This document shows, one piece after another, positions 36,233 to 45,436 of a stretch of 64,000 nt of DNA. The notes beneath the pieces were generated by a model that saw only the letters and a program-made list of their open reading frames with translations, was not told the origin of the DNA and searched no databases. The stretch comes from Longitalea arenae. GTDB taxonomy: Bacteria; Bacteroidota; Bacteroidia; Chitinophagales; Chitinophagaceae. Positions within the stretch are counted from its first letter, which is position 1; each line of letters starts with the position of its first letter. Made by a program: the position numbers and the translations under genes. The stretch spans positions 186,001 through 250,000 of the forward strand of contig NZ_JAFFJX010000002.1 in NCBI RefSeq assembly GCF_016924755.1, given 5' to 3'.

Positions 36233-38061
36233 ATCTTTCTTTTCTTCCTCTCCCTCCCATAGATCTTCTTCGCCTTCTCTATTATCGAAACAAACTCCTG
36301 CTGAATAGCGTCCTGCGGGTCGGCTGATTCCGACGCCAGTTTTATTACTTCCGGCCAACTATAAGTGCGGGCATATTTTGAATCTTTCAGTAAAGCAGCG
36401 AACATCGACACCGCAGCTGCAAAGCGGTACGTAGCCGGCAAACTGTTGAATGGTGTAACGATGTACGGACAGCGATAGGTTGTGAAGCGATGTACCGTAT
36501 CGTTCGGCAGTTCATAGCGAACCTTTATATGGGCCAGCTTGCCCTTGTCTGTTGCCGGACTTGTCACCGGGTAAACGGGATCTATTTCAAATAAAGCGAC
36601 CACAGAGTGCCCTGAGCCTACTTCTCCCCCATCGAGCTCACTGACCGAATCAACCAATGCCTTCCATTTATTGTCGAAACCCAATAAGCGGTAATGTTTA
36701 ACCAGCTCGGCATTGAATTCAATATTCAAAAAAGCATTGTCGGCCACACTATACAGGGTTTGCGTCAATTCTTTTACCAGCACCTTTTCCGCTTCCCGTT
36801 CATTGTCGAGGTAAGCGAAATTGCCATTCCCTTTTTTTGCCAGCACTTCCAGTTTCGAATCTTTATAATTGCCCATACCCACGCCCAGGCAGGTTAAGTA
36901 AATACCCGATTGCTGGTGCAGGGTGATCAGCTTTTCCAGCTCATCATCGCTGGTTTGTCCTACATTGAAATCGCCATCGGTAGCCAGGATCACGCGGTTA
37001 TTGCCGCCCTTTATGAACTGGCTTTTCGCCAGGTTATAAGCCGTTCTGATACCGGATTCGCCGGGTGTTGATCCGCCCGGATACAGCTCTTCAATAGATT
37101 TGCGGATCTTCTCTTTTTCTTTTCCAGAAGTGGGTTGTAGCCAAACGCCGATGGAACTGCCATACACAACGATTGAAATGGTATCCTTATCGCGCAGGTT
37201 ATTCACCAGTAAAGTAAAAGCCGATTTCAACAGCGGCAGGCGGTTAGGCATATCCATGGAGCCGGAAACATCTATGAGGAAAACCAGGTTGCTGGGTGGT
37301 ATCTTCTGCGGATCGAGCTTGCGTGCCGATACATGGAGGGCAAGCAGCTGGTTGGCCTTGTTCCAGGGACATTCTGAAATATAGGAACTGAACCCAAAAA
37401 CACTATCGGGGGGCGGTGGCTGGTATTTGAAATTGAAATAGTTCAACAGTTCCTCGGTACGAACCGCATCGGGCGGAACCGTTGTGTTCATATTTAAAAA
37501 ACGGCGCACATTGCTGTACGATGCCTTGTCGGTATTGATCGCAAATCCTGTTTCCGGGTATTTATCCGCCTGTACAAAATCATTTTCCAGTAACGAGTTA
37601 TAAGTTTCAGACCCTACCGTCCAGTTACGGCGGTCGCCGGGTTTTAAGTTCCGGGTAAATGATAAGAGGCGGTTCTTTTGCAGGTTGGCCGAAGTGTATA
37701 ATGTTTTTAAAACAAGCGAGTGGTATTTGGCGGTTTCCAGTTTTACCGACAATGCCTGGTAGCCATCGAGGGAAATGGTAATGGAGTCGATCCTTTTGGT
37801 AGTCATGATGCCGAAAGAGCCGCTGCTGCCGGAGGAATATACATAGCCGGTGGAATGAAGCACAATACGTGCATTCGACAAAAGATTATTCTTTTCGTCC
37901 CTGATCTCCCCACGTAAATAATACTGCGCATGCGCGGTGATTATACACAGGAAAGAGGTTAATATGGCGATAGCAGCTTTCAATATGTTGATGAAGCTTA
38001 ACCGTGACCAAGTAACAGGGTAACCAGTTAACACTGCCTTTGTGGGGGCAGGCTTTGTCAA
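36226..38061 (-). CDS. VWA-domain protein, YfbK-like
   Basis: 611 residues with a hydrophobic N-terminal signal segment (about 25-46, ending TAHAQ) and a carboxypeptidase-regulatory-like domain (LRGEIRDEKNNLLSNARI). Then the YfbK-type N-terminal region (NTTVPPDAVRTEELLNYFNF), a von Willebrand A domain with an intact MIDAS (DVSGSM, and ATDGDFNVG with the TPGES loop), and a DUF3520-like C-terminal part (GGEVGSGHSVVALFEI). Probably a periplasmic or surface metal-dependent binding protein; role unknown. Last gene of the leftward unit OMT-LysM-hpt-VWA, 35 bp after hpt. Its last two codons and stop lie in a repeat arm. Confidence 0.88.
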   Translation of the reverse strand: MTKPAPTKAVLTGYPVTWSRLSFINILKAAIAILTSFLCIITAHAQYYLRGEIRDEKNNLLSNARIVLHSTGYVYSSGSSGSFGIMTTKRIDSITISLDGYQALSVKLETAKYHSLVLKTLYTSANLQKNRLLSFTRNLKPGDRRNWTVGSETYNSLLENDFVQADKYPETGFAINTDKASYSNVRRFLNMNTTVPPDAVRTEELLNYFNFKYQPPPPDSVFGFSSYISECPWNKANQLLALHVSARKLDPQKIPPSNLVFLIDVSGSMDMPNRLPLLKSAFTLLVNNLRDKDTISIVVYGSSIGVWLQPTSGKEKEKIRKSIEELYPGGSTPGESGIRTAYNLAKSQFIKGGNNRVILATDGDFNVGQTSDDELEKLITLHQQSGIYLTCLGVGMGNYKDSKLEVLAKKGNGNFAYLDNEREAEKVLVKELTQTLYSVADNAFLNIEFNAELVKHYRLLGFDNKWKALVDSVSELDGGEVGSGHSVVALFEIDPVYPVTSPATDKGKLAHIKVRYELPNDTVHRFTTYRCPYIVTPFNSLPATYRFAAAVSMFAALLKDSKYARTYSWPEVIKLASESADPQDAIQQEFVSIIEKAKKIYGRERKKRKIM

Positions 38062-38096
38062 CCAGTCAACTTATTAACTATAGTAACATATCAACT

Positions 38097-38633
38097 CTAC
38101 TCGATCAATTTAAAAATTTCAGGGATATTTCTACCTAATCCGTCATAATCCAGGCCGTATCCAACTACGAATTTGTTGGGAATAGAAAATCCAAGGTAAT
38201 CGATGGTAATGGGAAATACCGTTGCTTCGGGTTTGTGCAGCAGGGCTACAATCTTTAACGAGGCAGGTTGCTGGTGGTGCAACTGGGGCAAAAATTCGCT
38301 CAGCGTTTTACCGGTGTCTACTATATCTTCTACGATCACCACATCCCGGCCAAACAGGTCCATGTCGAGGCCGATAGCAGTGATCACATGACCCGTAGAT
38401 TTAGTTCCCTTATAAGAAGCCAGCTTTATAAAACAGATCTCTGCATCAATGGCAAGCTCCTTAAACAGGTCGGCCGCAAACATAAATGAGCCGTTCAGAA
38501 TTGCGATGAACAATGGCTTTCTACCGGTATAGTCTTTATTCAGTTTTCCAGCTATCTCTTTTATCCGGTCAGCGATCTTTTCAGCACTAATGTATGGTTC
38601 AAATTGTTTGTCGTGTACACGCATCTCGCCCAT
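38097..38633 (-). CDS. hpt: Hypoxanthine phosphoribosyltransferase
   Basis: 178 residues. The PRPP-binding motif VIVEDIVDTGKT (residues 99-110) with the acidic pair Glu102-Asp103 is diagnostic, and LNGSFMFAADL and KFVVGYGLDYDG are the other conserved blocks of HPRTs. Converts hypoxanthine or guanine plus PRPP to IMP or GMP in purine salvage, in the cytoplasm. Starts 3 bp after the LysM gene stop, so they are translationally close and surely co-transcribed. Confidence 0.95.
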   Translation of the reverse strand: MGEMRVHDKQFEPYISAEKIADRIKEIAGKLNKDYTGRKPLFIAILNGSFMFAADLFKELAIDAEICFIKLASYKGTKSTGHVITAIGLDMDLFGRDVVIVEDIVDTGKTLSEFLPQLHHQQPASLKIVALLHKPEATVFPITIDYLGFSIPNKFVVGYGLDYDGLGRNIPEIFKLIE

Positions 38634-38636
38634 AAG

Positions 38637-39857
38637 TCAGTTTTTGTAAATAACCAGTTCCTGTCCGGTTTTCAGGTCATTACCAGTCAGTTTATTCCAC
38701 TCTTTGAGTTGTTCTACTGTAATACTATACTTTTTCGCGATACTATACAAAGTTTCTTTTTCCCTTACAATATGCAGGCTGGCGGTTACAGCCGATGAAT
38801 TGGCAGGGGTGATCTGGTCTGGCGTCACAACCGGCAGCTGGGGAGTTGCTGCTGCCATCACTTCCGTTGCCAGTTTGGGTCTTTCCGGGGCTTTCGACTG
38901 CAAATAGAGCTTCTCGCCTACGGCTGGCTCGGGTTGGTCCTGTAAATGATTGTTACTAATGAGGTTCTCGAGCCTGATGCCTTCCGCCTGGCTAATGCTG
39001 TAGAGGGTTTCGCCGGGTTTTACTTCATGAAACTCAACCTCGCCCGATTTGCGTTTCCGCTGCAGGAAGATCAGTTGATCCTCGGCCAGCACATCATCAT
39101 CTTCTTCGGTCAATTCATTGAAATCGAGCAGGTGCTTTAAAGCAATATCATATTGTTTGGCAATACCCAGTAAGGACGTGCCTGCTTTTGCAAAAATGAC
39201 CTTGGTGCGGTTGATCTTGAATTCGCCGATCGGATAGCTCACTACGGGTTTGGCAGTGGGCAGCTTGATCTCCCGGATGGCCACGCCATTACTGATGCTC
39301 ACCGGCTTGCCGCCGCCTGCCAGCACTTCATCCTGGGGCGATAATTTACCCATTGCTATGAGCGTGTACTGCTGCAGGTTGTAGTCTTCTATAAATTTGA
39401 TGATTATCTGCGCATATTTCGGATTGGTGGCATAACCGGCTTTTTTTAAGCCATGGGCCCATTTCGTGTAATCGGTAGGATCATATTCAAACAAAAACGC
39501 ATAACGGGGGCCATTACGCAGAAAATCGGAGTGATCCACATAGGACTCATCCGCTTTGGAATAACTTCTGAAACATTCACCACGGGCATCGTCATCGTGG
39601 TATACTTTCTCGCCCTTCCACTCTGACCGGCACTTGATCCCAAAATGGTTATTGGATCTTTGCACCAGGTCGCTTTTACCCGCCATACTCTCATGAATGC
39701 CCTGTGCCAGGGTGATAGAGGCCGGCACACCGCTGCGTTGCATTTCGCGGATCGCTGTTTCCTTATACGTATTGATGTAATCGATTATGTCGCTGCTGCG
39801 CTGTGCCTTAAGGCCCTGCACGGCGAAAATGGACAATACAACCAGTAATCGTTTCAA
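38637..39857 (-). CDS. Peptidoglycan glucosaminidase with LysM domains
   Basis: 406 residues with a signal peptide (ends GLKAQ). Residues about 20-160 are an endo-beta-N-acetylglucosaminidase domain: SITLAQGIHESMAGKSDL carries the likely catalytic Glu, followed by NNHFGIKC and ESYVDHSDFL. The C-terminal part has three LysM-like modules: a degenerate one at about 215-260 (GTSLLGIAKQYDIALKHLL) and two good ones at about 267-313 (GETLYSISQAEGI) and 357-406 (KETLYSIAKKYSITVEQLKEW). It cuts cell-wall glycan between GlcNAc and its neighbour. It sits 12 bp after the O-methyltransferase gene and 3 bp before hpt. Confidence 0.93.
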   Translation of the reverse strand: MKRLLVVLSIFAVQGLKAQRSSDIIDYINTYKETAIREMQRSGVPASITLAQGIHESMAGKSDLVQRSNNHFGIKCRSEWKGEKVYHDDDARGECFRSYSKADESYVDHSDFLRNGPRYAFLFEYDPTDYTKWAHGLKKAGYATNPKYAQIIIKFIEDYNLQQYTLIAMGKLSPQDEVLAGGGKPVSISNGVAIREIKLPTAKPVVSYPIGEFKINRTKVIFAKAGTSLLGIAKQYDIALKHLLDFNELTEEDDDVLAEDQLIFLQRKRKSGEVEFHEVKPGETLYSISQAEGIRLENLISNNHLQDQPEPAVGEKLYLQSKAPERPKLATEVMAAATPQLPVVTPDQITPANSSAVTASLHIVREKETLYSIAKKYSITVEQLKEWNKLTGNDLKTGQELVIYKN

Positions 39858-39869
39858 CGGTTTTCTTTT

Positions 39870-40508
39870 TTATTTTTTACGAATCATGAGTAACCCATCC
39901 CGGATAGTTAGCAACACCTTGTCGACCCGAACATCCTCCTGCACAAATTCATTGAACGCCTGGATAGCTTTCGCATTCTTGCCCGTTATCGGTTGCTGAA
40001 GCACCTGACCGTGGAAAAGTACATTATCCGCTAAAATCAAGCCGCCTGGCCGTACCAACGGCAAAACCAACTGGTAATATTGGGTATAATTTACCTTATC
40101 TGCGTCAATAAATACCAGGTCCCAGGTTTCGTTCAACCCGGGGATAATGCTTAACGCGTTACCTACATGCAAAATTATCTTACCTGCGTCAATTGACCTA
40201 TTGAAATTTGCCCGGGCTACAGAAGCATCCTCATCCCGAAGCTCAATTGTATGTATTTTTCCATCTTTTAACAAGCCCTTAGCAAGGCAAAGGGCGCTAT
40301 AACCGGTAAAAGTTCCTATTTCGAGGATGCGCCGGGGCTGCATGAGGCAGCTGATCATCTCCAGCAACTTGCCCTGTACATGACCGCTTAACATATGGGC
40401 ATGGGCATGCGATGCCCAGGTAGCGGCCGATATTTCCTGCAAAAGGGCATCTTCCGGCGATGTATACTGACTGGCATAGGCTTCGGCTTTCGGATCGATG
40501 ATTTCCAA
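39870..40508 (-). CDS. Class I SAM-dependent O-methyltransferase (caffeoyl-CoA type)
   Basis: 212 residues. SAM motif ILEIGTFTGYSALCLAKGL at residues 61-79, and FIDADKVNYTQYY at 133-145 with the metal-binding Asp135/Asp137 of the caffeoyl-CoA O-methyltransferase family, plus LADNVLFHG. Such enzymes are metal-dependent catechol-type O-methyltransferases; in bacteria the substrates are mostly unknown and some act on tRNA (TrmR). First gene of the leftward operon, with a consensus -7 box 17 bp before the start. Confidence 0.92.
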   Translation of the reverse strand: MEIIDPKAEAYASQYTSPEDALLQEISAATWASHAHAHMLSGHVQGKLLEMISCLMQPRRILEIGTFTGYSALCLAKGLLKDGKIHTIELRDEDASVARANFNRSIDAGKIILHVGNALSIIPGLNETWDLVFIDADKVNYTQYYQLVLPLVRPGGLILADNVLFHGQVLQQPITGKNAKAIQAFNEFVQEDVRVDKVLLTIRDGLLMIRKK

Positions 40509-40524
40509 GATTGATGATTTACCT

Positions 40525-40533
40525 GCAAAGATA
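40525..40533 (-). promoter_or_regulatory. -7 box of the OMT-LysM-hpt-VWA operon
   Basis: TATCTTTGC on the minus strand is a full match to TAnnTTTG plus the common following C. The predicted start leaves a leader of only about 10 nt. The -33 element is unclear: the best TTG is about 24 bp away. Confidence 0.5.
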
Positions 40534-40566
40534 GTAAGTGACGGGAAGTGTGACAGGCAACCGGGT

Positions 40567-40756
40567 ACAAGTTGCAGGGTGCAGGTTACAAGTTACAGGG
40601 TGCTGTTTTATGGGAAATGGTAGGTTCAGCGTGGGAAGAAGCCAGGGCTAGGGTGAAAGACACAAGTTGCAGGTTGCAGGTTACATGTTACAGGGTACAG
40701 TTTTATGGGAAATGGTAGGTTCAGCGTGGGAAGAAGCCAGGGTGGGTGTGAAAGAC
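40567..40756. repeat. 95-bp tandem duplication
   Basis: Two copies, 40567-40661 and 40662-40756, head to tail with about eight substitutions in 95 positions. Each copy begins with words of the CAGGTTACAAGTT type and ends in a unique segment (TTTTATGGGAAATGGTAGG). Most differences lie in the word part and at the end, while the unique middle is identical. Confidence 0.9.
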
Positions 40757-41144
40757 CGGGATCAAAGGCGGGTTTAAAAAAGGTAAAACATGGCAGAAAG
40801 CTGTATTTCATTAGCACATCAGCACATTAGCAAATCAGCATATTAGCAGATCAGCATATTGTGCTTGGTTAGTCATCAGTCGGGAGTCAGAAATCCATTC
40901 ACCTTCAAAAATGGCCTCCCGACCTCTGACTAAACACTCCAGCTATCGTAAATATTATTGGGCAGATCTGATTCTTTCAAGAATGTTATATACGTTGTAC
41001 TTTGAACACCATCTTCGTCTACTGAACAACGGTAATTGTAATGGTAGCTATAAAACGGAGGAAATAAAGTTTTAGTTTATAAGCAGTTTACTTTTTTAAA
41101 GTACAAGATCGCCATGAAATTTTTATTACCCAACTTACAATAAA
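40757..41144. other. Gene-free stretch with repeat words
   Basis: At about 40808-40860 lies a single arm of the ATTAGCACA family (CATTAGCACATCAGCACATT), sharing a 26-bp run with the island at 36190. A short inverted pair follows (GTCGGGAGTCAGA near 40875 with CTCCCGAC and CTCTGAC near 40915-40930). Between 40940 and 41144 nothing recognisable is seen. Confidence 0.6.
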
Positions 41145-41174
41145 CAAAAAAGCCATCCGCAGTTGGCGGATGGC
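41145..41174 (-). terminator. Terminator of the symporter gene
   Basis: GCCATCCGC (41152-41160) pairs with GCGGATGGC (41166-41174), perfect 9-bp stem, 5-nt loop, followed on the minus strand by a run of T. It lies 22 bp past the symporter stop. Confidence 0.9.
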
Positions 41175-41196
41175 CTTCGTTATTTATATATTGAAG

Positions 41197-42756
41197 TTAC
41201 AGTTGAACCTTTTCTGCTGATATTATATTGCCTGCAGGCTTTTTTGAAATACTTAATAAACCAAGATAGGTCAGCGTCCCGTTTATGATCAACAGCTCGA
41301 TACCTACCTGGTAGCCGTTGAACAATTTGGCTGAATACTGATGGATAAGATAGGTGGCCACGGGCGCTGCCAGGCAAATGATGGTGATCAGACTGCTTTG
41401 TGGCAATGCTCTTTTACTAAGTATGCCGAATGCAAAAAGTCCCAATAACGGACCGTAAGTGTACCCTGCCAGTGTAAGTATTTTGTCGATGATACTACGG
41501 TTGCCTATCCAGTAAAATATCATAATACATATTAGAAAGATAACCGTAAATGACAGATGCACGGTAAGCCTGATCTTTTTCTGTTGCTTTTCGGTAAGGT
41601 CATCGCGGCGTTTCAGTCCCAGCATATCTATACAAAATGAAGAGGTCAATGCAGTTAAGGCCCCATCTGCACTCGGGAACAGGGCGCTGATCAATGCGAT
41701 GATGAAAATGATCGATATGGCCTGCGGCATCATTTGCAACGCTACCGTAGGGAAAAGCGTATCTCCTATAATGTTTTGATTATTGGCAACCAGTTGCCAT
41801 TGGGTGCCTCCGTTGGTGGTCACCTGCGTATATTCAGCCCCATGGTTCAGGGCATAAAGGTATAAGAGCCCTCCCAGCAACAGGAACAAAAAGTTTACGC
41901 CGGCACTTACCAGGTTAAAGGTGATCATGTTCTTCTGCGAATCTTTAAGGTTCTTTACACTGATATTCTTCTGCATCATTTCCTGGTCGAGCCCGAACAT
42001 GCTGATGGTGATAAAAGCACCGCCAATAATCTGCTTCACAAAGAATCCACCACTCTTGGGGTCGGTATTGAAAATAGTAGCATAGCCTTTATCGGTCAGT
42101 GTACGCATGGCTTCACCTACCGACAGGTTCATATTGTTCAGAATATACACTACGGTTATTATCAGTCCGGCCAGCATGAGGGTCGTTTGCAGGGTATCGG
42201 TGTATACAATGGTCTTCACACCGCCTTCAAAGGTATACAGCAGGATCATCAATAAAATAATAAGCGCCGTAACAATGAAAGGAATGCCAAAGGTTTTCAG
42301 AATAAATTCCTGCAATACAAAGATCACCAGGTATAAACGGGCGGTAGCGCCCACCGTGCGGGAAATGATAAAGAACAAGGCGCCTGTTTTATAAGCAATG
42401 GTGCCAAAGCGCTTTTGCAAATAATTGTAAATAGAAGTAAGGTTCATGCGGTAATACAGCGGTAATAGTACAAAGGCCACTACGAGGTAGCCGATAATAT
42501 AACCAAGCACCACCTGGAAATAGGCAAATCCCTTATGGGCGTTGCCCGCAAAATCACCTACCGTACCCGGTACGGAAACAAATGTAACACCACTCAGCGA
42601 AGTTCCCACCATACCAAAGGCTACCAGCATCCAGTTAGAGCTGCGGTTACCAATAAAGAATGAATCATTGTTTGAATTACGGGAAGTAAGCCAGGCAACA
42701 ACCAGCAACAAAACGAAATAACCGATAACAAATGAGAACAACAGGGATGCAGACAT
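41197..42756 (-). CDS. Sodium:solute symporter (SSS family)
   Basis: 519 residues from the ATG at 42756 (MSASLLFSFVIGYFVLLLVV); a TTG at 42801 gives a longer frame but would precede the first membrane helix with a polar stretch. About 13 hydrophobic segments are visible, as in SSS transporters. Family signatures include FFIGNRSSNW, GTSLSGVTFVSVPG (unwound first helix), and SALFPSADGALTALTSSF, the conserved Ser-rich Na+ site helix. Uses the sodium gradient to import a solute; specificity cannot be read. It is transcribed alone, with a strong terminator. Confidence 0.93.
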   Translation of the reverse strand: MSASLLFSFVIGYFVLLLVVAWLTSRNSNNDSFFIGNRSSNWMLVAFGMVGTSLSGVTFVSVPGTVGDFAGNAHKGFAYFQVVLGYIIGYLVVAFVLLPLYYRMNLTSIYNYLQKRFGTIAYKTGALFFIISRTVGATARLYLVIFVLQEFILKTFGIPFIVTALIILLMILLYTFEGGVKTIVYTDTLQTTLMLAGLIITVVYILNNMNLSVGEAMRTLTDKGYATIFNTDPKSGGFFVKQIIGGAFITISMFGLDQEMMQKNISVKNLKDSQKNMITFNLVSAGVNFLFLLLGGLLYLYALNHGAEYTQVTTNGGTQWQLVANNQNIIGDTLFPTVALQMMPQAISIIFIIALISALFPSADGALTALTSSFCIDMLGLKRRDDLTEKQQKKIRLTVHLSFTVIFLICIMIFYWIGNRSIIDKILTLAGYTYGPLLGLFAFGILSKRALPQSSLITIICLAAPVATYLIHQYSAKLFNGYQVGIELLIINGTLTYLGLLSISKKPAGNIISAEKVQL

Positions 42757-43018
42757 AATTAATCGATAATTAAACGGTTCTGTAAAGTCGGATAGGGTCA
42801 ATGGTGTAAAGGCTTGAAAGCAGACGGTTTACAGCGTTTTTTACAGGCTGCGGCCAACTTCCCTGCCCCGGGTGAAGGGCGCCGCATGCAACGATCTTCC
42901 TTTCAAACTGAAGGTCTGAAGATAGCAAAATTGTGTTTTACTATTGCTGATAATCCATTTATCTTAGCCGCTGACAGGCATTTTTTAACAATCGACGCCT
43001 GCACTAAAATCAGCCAGC

Positions 43019-43558
43019 ATGAAGATAGAATCGGTAGTAGTTTTTTGCGGATCGAAGACCGGACAGAACCCCATCTTTATGAAACATGCAGCAGAACTCG
43101 GCAAACTCATCGCTTTGCTGAACCTGCGCTTGGTGTATGGTGGTGGCAAATCGGGATTGATGGGCGCCATTGCAGATGCTGTGCTGGCCCATGGCGGTAA
43201 AGTGATGGGCGTAATTCCGAAAATACTTATTGAGTGGGAAAATCAGCATGAAGGACTGACGGAGCTGTTTGTGGTGCCTGATATGCATACCCGAAAAAAG
43301 ATGATGTATGAGATGTGCGATGCCGCCATTGTTATGCCCGGCGGCTTTGGCACCCTCGATGAACTCTTTGAAATGCTCACCTGGAATCAGCTTAAGATCC
43401 ATGATAAAAAGATCTACGTATTAAATACCGAAGGCTTTTACACCCACCTTAAGCTGCATTTGCAACATCTGCTGAAAGAAGGCTTCCTGTATGAGCTGCC
43501 GGAAGAAAGGATCATCTTCTGCGACACACCGGTGGAGATCTTTAATAAAATTGGATGA
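43019..43558 (+). CDS. LOG family protein (TIGR00730)
   Basis: 179 residues with a Rossmann-like fold. The motif PGGFGTLDELFEMLTW (about 107-122) is the diagnostic PGGxGTxxE of the LOG family, with VVFCGSKTGQNPIF at the N-terminus and VYGGGKSGLMG. These proteins hydrolyse nucleoside 5'-monophosphates to base plus ribose 5-phosphate; plant members activate cytokinins. The physiological substrate in bacteria is mostly unknown. Transcribed alone and convergent with the porin-like gene. Confidence 0.93.
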   Translation: MKIESVVVFCGSKTGQNPIFMKHAAELGKLIALLNLRLVYGGGKSGLMGAIADAVLAHGGKVMGVIPKILIEWENQHEGLTELFVVPDMHTRKKMMYEMCDAAIVMPGGFGTLDELFEMLTWNQLKIHDKKIYVLNTEGFYTHLKLHLQHLLKEGFLYELPEERIIFCDTPVEIFNKIG

Positions 43559-43611
43559 TCGCGTTCTTTAACGTGTTTTGATAGAAGTGTTAACTATACA
43601 GATCGATAGAG

Positions 43612-43750
43612 CAATGTGCTAATTTGCTAATGTGATAATGTGCTAATGTTTTCTGTGCATCAGGTTAACACACTACACCTCTATTACTCAGAAAATGTCC
43701 GGCGAAGATATGTATCAGCACATTAGCTAATTAGCACATCAGCACATTAT
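43612..43750. repeat. Inverted word-repeat island, GCTAATGTG family
   Basis: Left arm 43612-43650 (AATGTGCTAATTTGCTAATG) and right arm 43713-43750 (TATCAGCACATTAGCTAATT, CACATTAT), inverted, around a unique core of about 62 bp. It lies between two convergent genes and ends 3 bp before the stop of the porin-like gene. Confidence 0.87.
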
Positions 43751-43753
43751 AAA

Positions 43754-44320
43754 TTAAAACCCGAGATTATATCCGAAGTTAAAAAAGGCGCGGTTGCCGT
43801 AGGGACTGCGTTCGTTCTGCAAGAGATCGTATTGGGCCATTACGATGAATGCACCGCGGCCGGCAGGTATGGCGGCGCCTATGCCTCCCAGTAAAGAGGG
43901 CACGATCTTATCATCCAGCTTAACATCAGGCCTGCCATCGTCAAACTTGTATTTCACCCAGGTAAAATTGGCTTCAGGCTGCACCTGTAAAAAAATATAA
44001 TCTATAGGATATACCCGGCCGAAGATATTCAAACCCGCCACCCCAAATTGTTCTTTATAACCTTCCCACTGGTACTTGTAGCTTGAATAGATGAAATTAA
44101 CGCCTGCACCGGCCGCCAGGTAGCGGTTGAACCGGTAACCAATTTGCGGCGACACATTTACTAAGGTAGACACACTTCCAAAACCGAGGCCGAAATTACC
44201 TCCAAAGAACAGCTTACTTTTATCAAAACCTTTTTTCACCGGCTCCTCCTCTTCATCCTGGGCAAAAGCCGCCACACTAACAAGGGCAAATAAGCAGGCA
44301 GTCAATAAATATTTCTTCAT
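43754..44320 (-). CDS. Outer-membrane beta-barrel protein
   Basis: 188 residues from the ATG at 44320 (MKKYLLTACLFALVSVAAFAQ, a typical signal peptide); another ATG 9 bp upstream is possible. After an acidic linker (DEEEEPVKKG) come beta strands typical of small OmpW/PorT-like barrels: FFGGNFGLGFGSVSTLVNVSPQ, IGYRFNRYLAAGAGVNFIYS, and a C-terminal aromatic end (AFFNFGYNLGF). Function unknown. A TCCCG-type hairpin (44350-44367) lies 29 bp upstream of the ATG. Confidence 0.82.
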   Translation of the reverse strand: MKKYLLTACLFALVSVAAFAQDEEEEPVKKGFDKSKLFFGGNFGLGFGSVSTLVNVSPQIGYRFNRYLAAGAGVNFIYSSYKYQWEGYKEQFGVAGLNIFGRVYPIDYIFLQVQPEANFTWVKYKFDDGRPDVKLDDKIVPSLLGGIGAAIPAGRGAFIVMAQYDLLQNERSPYGNRAFFNFGYNLGF

Positions 44321-45005
44321 AGTGATCATTTAAGATGCAAATTAGGAAATCCCGACTTTGGCCGGGACAAGTTGTAAAAAAGCAAATGTGAAAATGTGCC
44401 GATGAGAAAATGAGCAAATGGCCTTAGGTTCCGCAGGAATAAAAGGCTGCATCCCAGCATAGCTACTTTTAATTTTCACATTTTCAAACTACCTCAATTT
44501 GCATCTTTTCCGATTTACTTAATGTTAAAAGGTTGATAATAGCAGAAAATACTATGTGATAATTAATCAGTTAGGCGCTTTTAGCGTTGGAACAGCAGCG
44601 TCTGTGGATAAATACTGACGAGAATCACTCCTTTATCTAATAAGCACTTAAAGAGCACCTTACAACTGGTTAATTAAAAACATGCGAGGGATGGGTACCG
44701 GGGGGTATTGCATTTATTGGGTTTTGTTATTACTTTTATTGTGCCTATCCATTGAAAGCCGTAAGGATTAATTATTTGTAGCTTATCAACACCACAAATC
44801 CTTAGAAATTCCCCACAAACTGGTTAACACTATCACCAAGTAGAAAGTTAATCTAACAATCCTGTAAAGCCGTTTTTCCTATTGTATATTATTCCCGGCA
44901 TTCATATGTCCGCGAGTATGTAGTCCAATTCCTGTGCGGACCGTATGCATCTGTATGTCTTATAGAAACCGGTTAATTCTTTTGTTCAGCATTTAACGTA
45001 CAAGA
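44321..45005. other. Intergenic region with hairpin, repeat pair and CTGGTTAA sites
   Basis: No gene is seen. TCCCGAC (44350-44356) pairs imperfectly with GCCGGGA (44361-44367), nearly the hairpin found before nrdB. A weak inverted word pair follows: AAATGTGAAAATGTG (about 44381-44421) and TTTTCACATTTTC (about 44472-44486). The half nearer the receiver gene has CTGGTTAA at 44666-44673 and 44820-44827 and CCGGTTAA at 44969-44976, about 150 bp apart. Whether these are regulator sites is unknown. Confidence 0.45.
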
Positions 45006-45398
45006 ATGAGAAGAAGCATACTGGCTATTGACGATAGCAAAGCGATCAGGTTTCTGTTACATACGGTTTTGGGAAAAGATCACCAGGTTGTTACCGCCCC
45101 TGATGCCTGTTCGGCCATGTTCTGGTTAGCAAAGAAAAAATTACCCGATCTCATCATCGTTGACCCGCAATTGTCAGATGTGCAGGATTGGGAACTGATC
45201 GCCGAATTTACATCCAGCGCTATTTACCGGGATATTCCTCTCATTGTACTATCATCCCTCGACAAAGAGGTAATTGCTGCCAAATGCCTGCAATATGGAA
45301 TTGCAGATTATTATACGAAGCCATTTAATCCGCTTGAATTAAACGAAACAGTTCAAAAAGTTATGAGCAGGGTGGCACCAGTTTCGCATGTGCACTAA
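45006..45398 (+). CDS. Single-domain response regulator receiver
   Basis: 130 residues forming one receiver domain with no output domain. Acidic pair Asp9-Asp10 (LAIDDSK), phosphoacceptor Asp53 (LIIVDPQLSD), Ser83 (IVLSS) and Lys105 (YYTKPFNP) are all in place, so it should be phosphorylatable. It precedes by 38 bp a sugar transferase that carries its own degenerate receiver-like domain. The pair suggests phosphorylation-linked control of surface polysaccharide synthesis; that is an inference. No histidine kinase is in the window. Confidence 0.9.
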   Translation: MRRSILAIDDSKAIRFLLHTVLGKDHQVVTAPDACSAMFWLAKKKLPDLIIVDPQLSDVQDWELIAEFTSSAIYRDIPLIVLSSLDKEVIAAKCLQYGIADYYTKPFNPLELNETVQKVMSRVAPVSHVH

Positions 45399-45436
45399 AG
45401 TGAAAGCCGGGAAATAACCGGGATTGAACAATTAAA

